Of a stretch of DNA of 8,474 bases, positions 1-5,835 are shown in pieces. The position numbers were made by a program, and so were the translations under genes. The DNA comes from Chloroflexota bacterium (GTDB lineage Bacteria > Chloroflexota > Anaerolineae > UBA4142): NCBI GenBank assembly GCA_016200825.1, contig JACQEA010000285.1, positions 1 through 8,474 of the forward strand, read 5' to 3'. The number at the start of each line of letters is the position of its first letter. Within the stretch, counting starts at the first letter, position 1. The notes beneath the pieces were generated by a model. The model searched no databases and was not told the origin of the DNA. It saw nothing but the letters and a program-made list of their open reading frames with translations.

Positions 1-3000
1 GATCCACAATAAAAGTTTGAGCGACAAAATATACGCGCGCAACATCGCGTCCTTTGAATTCGCCGCCAGCCGCGCGAGCGCGGGAAAAATCGCGAGCGTA
101 AAATTAGAGGGAATGAAATTTAACGCGTCGATAAATTTGTAGGCGGTGTTGTAATACCCCAGCACCGTATCGCCTTTGAGCGGTTGCAGAATCAAAACGT
201 CGAGACGAAAGAACAGACTGGAAAGCAAATTGTTCAACATGAGCGGATACGATTCGGAAAACATCCACCGCATCAAGCCGCGATCCACTTGCACGCGCGG
301 CAAAAAAAGCGCGCGGCGCACCAACGCGTAAAACGCGAGCAAGGTCAAACTGTTTACCAAAATGGAAACTGCCGCGAGCCCGACGAATCCGAAACCAAGC
401 AACAGCACGATCACTCCCAACGCGATCGAAACTAATCGCATTCCAAAATCAACCGCGATGCGATATTCGAAATGTTCGTACGCGTTGAAAAGAAACGCAA
501 ACGATCCCGCGAGCGAACCCGGCAAAACTGCAAGCATCAAGAGCGCGAACGCCAACACCGTATCGAGCGTTAGATTGAACGCGAAAAAATAAATCGCGAT
601 GACAAGCGCCATCGGAATCAGCGACGCGAGCCAAAGCAATCCGCGCAAGATTGCCGAATTGGTGAGATAACGATTCGCTTGCGTTCGATCACGCGAAACT
701 TCGCGCGTCAGCAAAATGCCGAGCCCAAAATCGGTGATGGTGTCCGCGAAAAACCATAACGTCACCGCGAAGCCATAACGCCCGGTGCCGGTGGGTCCAA
801 GAATTCGCAATGAGATGAGCGCGAACGCGAGCGTCATGCCTTTCATTAGCAACGACGTTGCCATCGGCAAGAGCGAATTTTTCGCGGCGATGACGACTTG
901 CGATTGTCCTTCGGCGCGATAAAAACGTCGCCACGCTAAATACGCGCCAGCCAAAACTAAAACCATCGCGCCCAAAAACGATCCGATGATGCCGACGCGG
1001 AATGAGACCGGACTATATTTGAAACGAAGCGTGTGCGCGCCCGCAGGCACGAACACCGCGCGAAAATTGTAATCGGCGCGATAGAGCGGCGCATCCTGTT
1101 CGTCTATCTGCGCGATCCATCCGGGAAAAAACGCATCTGACAAGACGAGCCAGCCCGCGCAGGCTTGATTGCTTTTGACGATGACTTGTGATCCAGAATA
1201 TTTTTCAATTGTGACCGGCGCGTACGCGCAAGAATTTTCCAGAGTGTGGTTTGGCGAAAATTGTTCCTCGATCAATACCTCGCGCGTCGGATCGAGTGTT
1301 TTCATTTCTGACAACAGGGCTGCGCGATCTGAAATCACGCGCGCGCGCGCAACCATAAACGCGCGCGGTAGCACGCGCTCGTTGCGATAAATTTTGATTT
1401 CTGCGTCGTACACCAATGTATAGCCCGCGTTAGGCAGTTGCCGCGTGGACAAAACATATTTCACGTTGAGCAAATTGATCAAGGGCGAACTCAACGCGTC
1501 GGGTTGATAAAACGCGGCGATGCGATTGTACAGCAATTCATCTTGCGGCGCGAGCAGATTCATCAGATCGGCGTACTGCTTGGGAATAATTGAATCGTAA
1601 CCGCGAATATCTTGGAGTCCGAACAACATTCCCGCGTTCGCATTGAAAACTTTTTCGTTTGGATTGTCGTAACTGGTGATTCGATAGAGCGAAGTATCTT
1701 GTTGCAGGAATTTAATCGCGGGTGGAGTAAAATTTTTCAACTCGGGATTCGTCTTGGGATAGAATTCAATGCCGATGACAAATAATTCCAGCGCGCTGAG
1801 CGCGAGCGCGAAAATTTGCCACGCGGGAACGCGTCCCCAACGCGTGGACAAAAAAATCGCCGCGCGCGCCATTCGCAGCACCGCGCCCGCGCCGACAAGA
1901 AAAATCGCGGCGAGAAAAATATTGCCAAGCTCGTACGAATAAAACATTCGCCCGCTGTCAAATGCTTGCCGCGCCAGATCGGACGATTGCACGATTCGAT
2001 TCGCGAGCGCGAGCGTTTGATCGCGAAAAATGTACGATGCGCCCAGCGCGCCCACAATCGCGATGCCGAGCGTGATGAGGAGCCAAGAAAAAATGTGAGA
2101 CGTGGAGCGCGTGGCGTAAGGCGACCGTTGACTGTTGACTGTTGACTGTTGACTGAGAATATCCGCGCCCATTCCCGCCAGCACAGCCATCGCGAGCGTG
2201 TACGGAAAAACCCAACGAAACGGAGTGTGTAATTGATTGAAACCCGGCACACCGAAAAAAAGAATTGCATAGAGCGGCGTCCCAAAAATAAATAACAATG
2301 AAATCACCGCGAGCGTTGCGAAGAATTTTATGAGAGGTTTGTGGCTTGTGGCGCGCAACGTTCGGCGCGCGACTGCGACGAGCGCAAGCGCGATGGGCAA
2401 AATCCCTACCCACGCGCCCGCTTCGACGTAATTTTTGACGCCCCAGAAAATTGTTTCCGCGGGCGCGAGGTGCGTTGTGAAATCAAATAGATCAAAGTAC
2501 GCATGATGCGTCGGATTGCCAAAAAAATTCGGAATGAAAAAAGTAATAATCTGACGGAGGGGATACGCGTAACTAATCACCTGTTCGTACGAGGCAGACC
2601 CAACGCGAAAATTATTTTGCACCAACTCGAATAATGGAATGAGTTGCACTGCGCCTAACGCGATCCCGACACCGGTCATTCCGCCGATCAAAAGCAGACG
2701 GCGAACTCCGTTTCTAAATTCAGCGCGCGATCCAAAACGCGCGCTGGTCCGCGCGAATGCAAAGAGCGCGGTAATCATCAAGTTGTAAATCGAAATCTCG
2801 ATATGACCCGCGAGAAATTGAATGCCCAATACTATCGCGCCGAGAATCGTGAAGAAAAGCGCGCGCGCAAAATTTTTGGCTTGGACGATCAATTCGACGC
2901 ACGCGAGAATCGCGGGCAACCATGCCGCCGCGCCAAGCACCATTGGAAACGCGGTACTCACCACGAAAAAACCGCTGAAGGCGTACACGATCGCGCTGAT

Positions 3001-3450
3001 GCCAGCCGCAAAGCGCGACAACGCGAGCACGCGCGCAAAGGCGTACATCGCGATCAGCGCAATCAGAAACTGCAGCGCGACGAAATAACCGTACGCGCGA
3101 TCAATCGGCAATAAATAAAAAAGAATGCTGAACGGGTACAGCGCCGAGTGTTGCCCGGCGGCGAGAAATGGAACACCGCTAAATAAATTTGGATTCCAGA
3201 GCGGCAGTTCGCCGGCGTGAAAAGAATCGAGGATAAAATTTTTCCACGCGTAATTTTCCAAAACTAGATCGCTCACCAATTCATTTTGCGGGACCGAAAT
3301 GCCCATCTGCGCGCGGAAAATATTCCACGGTGGAAAGCGAAAGAGGTTGTCAAACGGGACAAGGACTGCCCCGCCGAAGATCAGCGGGGCAAAAAAAATC
3401 GCGCCGAGCGCGATAAAGAGAAGCACTAGAACAAGATCACGCCGGTTCAT
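1..3450 (-). CDS. YfhO-family membrane glycosyltransferase fused to a Wzx-like polysaccharide flippase (C-terminus beyond window)
   Basis: I translated the minus frame from the ATG at 3448-3450 to position 1 and found 1150 codons with no stop. Residues 1 to about 840 are YfhO-like: an N-terminal membrane helix (about 8-29), a lumenal-type segment with ENYAWKNF and GELPLWNPNLFSGVPF (65-95), GHIEISIY (215-222), many membrane helices, then a soluble part with DIRGYDSIIPKQY (614-626), LLNVKYVLS (660-668), LPRAF (694-698) and FFPGWIAQID (774-783), closed by a helix at about 817-840. YfhO proteins are GT-C-like enzymes using polyprenyl-phosphate sugars; in Firmicutes YfhO acts with a GT2 enzyme and GtcA to glycosylate teichoic acid. 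From about residue 851 the sequence becomes flippase-like: ISLRILGPTGTGRYGFAV, then DFGLGILLTREVSRDR, followed by repeated hydrophobic helices to the edge. The start overlaps the upstream GT2 gene by 14 nt, so translation is probably coupled. Residues about 433-451 come from a heptad repeat. The acceptor and the sugar are unknown. Confidence 0.88.
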   Translation of the reverse strand, partial: MNRRDLVLVLLFIALGAIFFAPLIFGGAVLVPFDNLFRFPPWNIFRAQMGISVPQNELVSDLVLENYAWKNFILDSFHAGELPLWNPNLFSGVPFLAAGQHSALYPFSILFYLLPIDRAYGYFVALQFLIALIAMYAFARVLALSRFAAGISAIVYAFSGFFVVSTAFPMVLGAAAWLPAILACVELIVQAKNFARALFFTILGAIVLGIQFLAGHIEISIYNLMITALFAFARTSARFGSRAEFRNGVRRLLLIGGMTGVGIALGAVQLIPLFELVQNNFRVGSASYEQVISYAYPLRQIITFFIPNFFGNPTHHAYFDLFDFTTHLAPAETIFWGVKNYVEAGAWVGILPIALALVAVARRTLRATSHKPLIKFFATLAVISLLFIFGTPLYAILFFGVPGFNQLHTPFRWVFPYTLAMAVLAGMGADILSQQSTVNSQRSPYATRSTSHIFSWLLITLGIAIVGALGASYIFRDQTLALANRIVQSSDLARQAFDSGRMFYSYELGNIFLAAIFLVGAGAVLRMARAAIFLSTRWGRVPAWQIFALALSALELFVIGIEFYPKTNPELKNFTPPAIKFLQQDTSLYRITSYDNPNEKVFNANAGMLFGLQDIRGYDSIIPKQYADLMNLLAPQDELLYNRIAAFYQPDALSSPLINLLNVKYVLSTRQLPNAGYTLVYDAEIKIYRNERVLPRAFMVARARVISDRAALLSEMKTLDPTREVLIEEQFSPNHTLENSCAYAPVTIEKYSGSQVIVKSNQACAGWLVLSDAFFPGWIAQIDEQDAPLYRADYNFRAVFVPAGAHTLRFKYSPVSFRVGIIGSFLGAMVLVLAGAYLAWRRFYRAEGQSQVVIAAKNSLLPMATSLLMKGMTLAFALISLRILGPTGTGRYGFAVTLWFFADTITDFGLGILLTREVSRDRTQANRYLTNSAILRGLLWLASLIPMALVIAIYFFAFNLTLDTVLAFALLMLAVLPGSLAGSFAFLFNAYEHFEYRIAVDFGMRLVSIALGVIVLLLGFGFVGLAAVSILVNSLTLLAFYALVRRALFLPRVQVDRGLMRWMFSESYPLMLNNLLSSLFFRLDVLILQPLKGDTVLGYYNTAYKFIDALNFIPSNFTLAIFPALARLAANSKDAMLRAYILSLKLLLWI
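2099..2154. repeat. Heptanucleotide repeat array inside the YfhO-flippase gene
   Basis: Four perfect tandem copies of GTTGACT (AGTCAAC on the coding strand) occupy 2127-2154. They are preceded in the same 7-bp register by degenerate units (GGCGACC, GGCGTAA, AGCGCGT, GACGTGG) back to 2099. The array is translated as a Ser/Gln/Thr/Arg-rich hydrophilic stretch (residues about 433-451) between two membrane helices and does not break the frame. Eight units make 56 nt, so the frame must also depend on flanking sequence. Confidence 0.85.
2338..2351. repeat. Two-copy heptamer in the YfhO-flippase gene
   Basis: Two adjacent units, TTTGTGG and CTTGTGG, differ at one base. They encode residues about 367-371 (around ATSHK), again in a hydrophilic loop between membrane helices. 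Two copies could be chance; the entry is made because of the other 7/8-bp arrays in the window. Confidence 0.35.
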
Positions 3451-4198
3451 GCAGCCACTCGACCCGCGCAAAATTTTTTTTCAACGCGCCATAGCGCGCG
3501 CGAATTTCCCACACGCGCCACGCCGCTTCCAATTTCACTGGCACCGTCATTTTTGATTTTCCGACGCGGCGATCTTCAAAATAAATCGGCACTTCCAAGA
3601 TGCGCAATCCGTTTAACTCGGACAAGTATGCCATTTCAACTTGAAACACATAGCCATTCGAGCGGACGCGTTCAAACGGAATTTTTTCTAACGCGGCGCG
3701 GCGAAAACATTTAAAGCCCGCCGTCGCATCGCGCACTTGCGTGGCGAGAATCAAACGGACGTAAATACTATTCGCCCACTTGCTCAAGAGATAACGCCAA
3801 CCGCTCCAGCGCGGATCTAATTTTCCGCCCGGCACATAACGCGATCCAACCACCACATCATACTCGTTCATTTTTTTGATAAAGGATGTTAGATAATTTG
3901 GCGAATGTGAAAAATCCGCGTCCATTTGAATCGCATAATCCGCGCCCTGATCTAAGGCCCAACGAAATCCGGTGACATACGCGGTGCCCAAACCCATTTT
4001 GCCGGGGCGATGAATGACAAACACGCGGGTCGGAAATTGGTGATGCAATTCATCCGCGATTTTTCCAGTGCCGTCTTCCGAATTATCGTCAATGATCAGA
4101 ATGTTTAGATCGTCGAGCGGGAGCAAAAAAAGTTGTTGCACGAGCGCGCGAATATTTTGTGACTCGTTCAGAGTCGGCAGGATGATGCAAGTCTTCAT
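3437..4198 (-). CDS. GT2 glycosyltransferase, polyprenyl-phosphate mannose/glucose synthase (DPM1) type
   Basis: A 253-residue GT-A fold enzyme expected to transfer a hexose from a nucleotide sugar to polyprenyl phosphate at the cytoplasmic face of the membrane. It begins MKTCIILPTLNESQNI, has the nucleotide-binding IIDDNSEDGT (DDN at 37-39), the metal-binding QMDADFSHSP (DAD at 93-95), VVGSRYVPGG (116-125), DATAGFKCFRR (157-167) and VPIYFEDRRVGKSKM (203-217). These are the hallmarks of dolichyl/polyprenyl-phosphate mannose synthases. There is no C-terminal membrane domain, so it is the short soluble form. I chose the ATG at 4198: the only longer start is a TTG at 4240 that lies inside the -35 box of a good promoter, and that extension has no family character. 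The gene ends 14 nt inside the YfhO-flippase gene, which suggests its product feeds that protein. Sugar specificity cannot be read from the sequence. Confidence 0.92.
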   Translation of the reverse strand: MKTCIILPTLNESQNIRALVQQLFLLPLDDLNILIIDDNSEDGTGKIADELHHQFPTRVFVIHRPGKMGLGTAYVTGFRWALDQGADYAIQMDADFSHSPNYLTSFIKKMNEYDVVVGSRYVPGGKLDPRWSGWRYLLSKWANSIYVRLILATQVRDATAGFKCFRRAALEKIPFERVRSNGYVFQVEMAYLSELNGLRILEVPIYFEDRRVGKSKMTVPVKLEAAWRVWEIRARYGALKKNFARVEWLHEPA

Positions 4199-4211
4199 GA
4201 TGGATTGTGGA

Positions 4212-4240
4212 ATTATAGCATCGGCGTTTGAAACGGTCAA
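4212..4240 (-). promoter_or_regulatory. Sigma70-type promoter of the GT2/YfhO-flippase operon
   Basis: On the minus strand, TTGACC (4240-4235) and a perfect TATAAT (4217-4212) are separated by exactly 17 bp. The expected start of transcription is near 4205, only about 7 nt before the ATG at 4198, so the mRNA would be almost leaderless with no room for a Shine-Dalgarno sequence. This rules out the longer TTG start at 4240. Confidence 0.75.
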
Positions 4241-4250
4241 TTAAGAATTG
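4238..4250. promoter_or_regulatory. Candidate operator, inverted repeat CAATT-N3-AATTG
   Basis: A perfect 5-bp inverted repeat (CAATT aag AATTG) overlaps the -35 box of the GT2 promoter. It could bind a dimeric regulator, perhaps the divergently encoded one, but OmpR-type proteins usually prefer direct repeats. It is short enough to occur by chance. Confidence 0.2.
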
Positions 4251-4284
4251 GTAAAGTGATACGATCGAGAGTACCCCGGTGCAA

Positions 4285-4312
4285 TTGCGTCGTTAGCAAG
4301 ATTGGATATAAT
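4285..4312 (+). promoter_or_regulatory. Sigma70-type promoter of the response-regulator gene
   Basis: TTGCGT (4285-4290) and a perfect TATAAT (4307-4312) are separated by 16 bp. Transcription would start near 4319, giving a leader of about 28 nt to the ATG at 4347. The 8-bp palindrome GCAATTGC (4281-4288) overlaps the -35 box. Confidence 0.65.
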
Positions 4313-4333
4313 AGAATCTGTCCGCGCGCGCAT

Positions 4334-4337
4334 GGAG
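4334..4337 (+). promoter_or_regulatory. Ribosome binding site GGAG for the response regulator
   Basis: GGAG lies 9 nt before the ATG at 4347. It decides the start: the in-frame TTG at 4302 lies at the -10 box, and the ATG at 4332 overlaps this site. Confidence 0.6.
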
Positions 4338-4346
4338 TTTCCTCTG

Positions 4347-5000
4347 ATGGCTTCCACGGTTTTGATAATCGCGAACGACAAAAATTTATCTAAAACTTAT
4401 GCGGGCTTGTTTAACAAAAAAGAGTTCGCCATTTTTTCCGCGCATAGCGGGCGGCAAGCGCTCTCCCACGCGAAATCAAATCATCTCGACGCGATTGTTG
4501 TGGATGTGACCTCGCAACGGCTCAACGCGAAAACTTTATGGCGTCGGTTGCACGGCGAATCTTCCGCGCCGGTCGTGTTGATCGCGATGCCCAACGCAAA
4601 AATTGATAGCGCGATCAAACACGCGGGCGTGGTGCCGCGTCCGCTCGTGTCCAAACGATTGGTCGCGCGCGTCAAAGCCGCGATGGATGCGCGTCCACCG
4701 CGCGTGTTGACGCTTGGGACGTTGACGGTTGATTTGGAAAAACACAAACTGACGCGCGGAAATAAAATGTTTCCCCTCACGCCAAAAGAATTTGTTTTGT
4801 TGAAATTATTGATGACGCGCGCGGGGCAAATGGTGACGCGCAAGACGATTATCAAAGAGGTATGGGAAACGGATTACACCGGTGACACGCGCACGCTCGA
4901 CGTGCATATGCGCTGGTTGCGCGAAAAAGTTGAAGAGAGTCCCAGCAAGCCCGAACATCTTTTGACGATGCGCGGACAAGGATACAAGTTTGTAGTCTGA
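4347..5000 (+). CDS. OmpR/PhoB-family DNA-binding regulator with a degenerate receiver domain
   Basis: A 217-residue protein starting MASTVLIIANDKN. Residues 4 to about 113 have receiver-like layout and 120-217 form an OmpR-type winged helix, recognisable from PLTPKEFVLLKLLMTRAGQMVTRKTI, the recognition-helix segment TRTLDVHMRWLREKV and the terminal MRGQGYKFVV. The usual phosphoacceptor position is kept (Asp53 in AIVVDV), but the rest of the pocket is lost: the metal-binding acidic pair is Ala9-Asn10, the conserved Thr/Ser is Ala80 and the conserved Lys before Pro is Arg98. It therefore probably does not use the standard Mg-dependent phosphorylation switch and resembles atypical response regulators. 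No sensor kinase lies nearby. It is transcribed divergently from the GT2/YfhO-flippase operon, a natural candidate target. Its last two codons and TGA stop lie in the first unit of an 8-bp repeat array. Confidence 0.9.
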   Translation: MASTVLIIANDKNLSKTYAGLFNKKEFAIFSAHSGRQALSHAKSNHLDAIVVDVTSQRLNAKTLWRRLHGESSAPVVLIAMPNAKIDSAIKHAGVVPRPLVSKRLVARVKAAMDARPPRVLTLGTLTVDLEKHKLTRGNKMFPLTPKEFVLLKLLMTRAGQMVTRKTIIKEVWETDYTGDTRTLDVHMRWLREKVEESPSKPEHLLTMRGQGYKFVV

Positions 5001-5108
5001 TAGTCTGATAGTCAGATGGTCAAGTAGTCGGGTAGTCGGTTTATCAGACGGTCGAATCGAGGTGAGGTTTTGACTATTGGACGACTAGACTATTTGACTA
5101 CTCGACTT
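4993..5108. repeat. Inverted array of degenerate 8-bp repeats between convergent genes
   Basis: On the plus strand, 4993-5056 reads as eight successive octamers of pattern TAGTCNNN (two exact copies of TAGTCTGA first, then variants). From 5108 back to about 5061 the minus strand shows the same pattern (for example TAGTCAAA at 5100-5093 and 5076-5069, TAGTCTAG at 5092-5085). The two arms thus face each other around a short centre near 5057-5060. The first plus octamer carries the regulator's TGA, and the minus octamer at 5092-5085 supplies the GT26 gene's TAG; that gene's last residues (SRVVK) are repeat-encoded. AGTCAA is shared with the heptamer array at 2127-2154. Confidence 0.85.
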
Positions 5109-5110
5109 TT
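5019..5110 (+). terminator. Possible terminator for the response-regulator transcript
   Basis: The repeat arms can pair: GTCAAGTAGTCG at 5019-5030 is nearly the reverse complement of TGACTACTCGAC at 5095-5106, and TTTTT (5106-5110, sharing no stem base beyond the first positions) follows directly. The long loop and mismatches make it a weak intrinsic terminator candidate. Confidence 0.3.
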
Positions 5111-5812
5111 TATTACCAGCCACATAAAATATGGAATCGCGAGCTGACGTTTGAATCGGCGCGGCTCGCGCATCAAGCGAAACAGCCACTCGATTCCCGC
5201 GCGTTGCATCCACAATGGCGCGCGCGGCACGATGCCTGCCAACGTATCGAACGTTCCGCCCACTCCCATTGCAATTTTTACATTCAAGCGCGATTGATTG
5301 CGCGCGATCCACAACTCTTGCTTCGGCGGTCCGTACGCCACAAACAGAATCCCTGTGGTTGATTCGTTTATTCGTTTTACAATTCGGTCTGCCTCTTCTT
5401 CCCGCGCAGGCGATCCCGCGTAACAACCCGCAATTTGTAACGTGGGATATTTCTTTTGCAGCGTCTGCGCTGCGCGTTCTGCAATCCCTTCCCGCGCGCC
5501 CAAAAAAAATATTTTATCTCCCCGTCGCGCGGCGAGTTCCGCGATGCGTTGCGCCATTTCTTGCCCTGTCACGCGTTCGCGCAACGGTGCGCCTAATTGT
5601 CGCGCCGCCCACAACAATCCCACGCCATCTGGCAAATTGAGCGCGCCCGCGTTCAGCGCGCGACGAAATTCCAAATTCGTTTGCGCCATCACTACAAATT
5701 CAGGATTCACGGTCGCGATCTGATGCAAACCGCCCTCGCGCAAAAAAATTTCTACTTGCGCGAGGGCGGAATCGTACGTGACGTTGTCTATGCGGACGCC
5801 CAGAATTTCCAT
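5090..5812 (-). CDS. WecG/TagA/CpsF-family (GT26) glycosyltransferase
   Basis: A 240-residue enzyme of the family that adds the second sugar (ManNAc, ManNAcA or similar) to an undecaprenyl-diphosphate-linked sugar in enterobacterial common antigen, wall teichoic acid and exopolysaccharide synthesis, at the cytoplasmic membrane face. Visible motifs: ILGVRIDNVTYDSAL (3-17), TVNPEFVVMAQ (34-44), NLPDGVGLLWAARQLG (59-74), RVTGQEM (80-86), FFLGAREG (102-109), FVAYGPPKQELWIARN (157-172), MGVGGTFDTLAG (182-193), APLWMQRAGIEWLFRLMREPRR (198-219). The C-terminal basic-hydrophobic tail (IPYFMWLVI) fits membrane attachment. The ATG at 5812 is preceded by a modest GGAAG and lies 23 nt after fhs, so the gene is probably cotranscribed with fhs although the functions are unrelated. 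The last five codons and the stop come from the octamer array, so the extreme C-terminus has been replaced or extended by repeat sequence. The exact sugar is not deducible. Confidence 0.93.
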   Translation of the reverse strand: MEILGVRIDNVTYDSALAQVEIFLREGGLHQIATVNPEFVVMAQTNLEFRRALNAGALNLPDGVGLLWAARQLGAPLRERVTGQEMAQRIAELAARRGDKIFFLGAREGIAERAAQTLQKKYPTLQIAGCYAGSPAREEEADRIVKRINESTTGILFVAYGPPKQELWIARNQSRLNVKIAMGVGGTFDTLAGIVPRAPLWMQRAGIEWLFRLMREPRRFKRQLAIPYFMWLVIKSRVVK

Positions 5813-5835
5813 TCCCGTCTTCCGTGAAAATTTAT

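Noticed and set aside
840..960. Two separate genes, YfhO and flippase, with an internal start at Met863 (position 864)
   Set aside because: No stop codon separates them in the sequence given, so the fusion is what the data show; an assembly error remains possible and is listed as the test.
1737..2413. Minus-strand open frames of 182 and 151 codons in alternative frames, and a plus frame at 1816-2145
   Set aside because: They overlap the continuous YfhO frame, give Arg/Ser-rich proteins with no recognisable motif, and are explained by the CGCG-rich codon bias.
4199..4240. Extended N-terminus of the GT2 enzyme from a TTG start at 4240
   Set aside because: The TTG is part of the -35 box of a good promoter, and transcription would start downstream of it.
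4993..5108. Insertion-sequence or MITE end
   Set aside because: No transposase is present and no target-site duplication is evident; the structure is a short-period tandem array rather than a defined terminal inverted repeat.
5215..5723. Plus-strand frames opposite the GT26 gene
   Set aside because: Antisense shadows of a clearly recognised enzyme; no motif, and composition explained by the opposite strand's codons.
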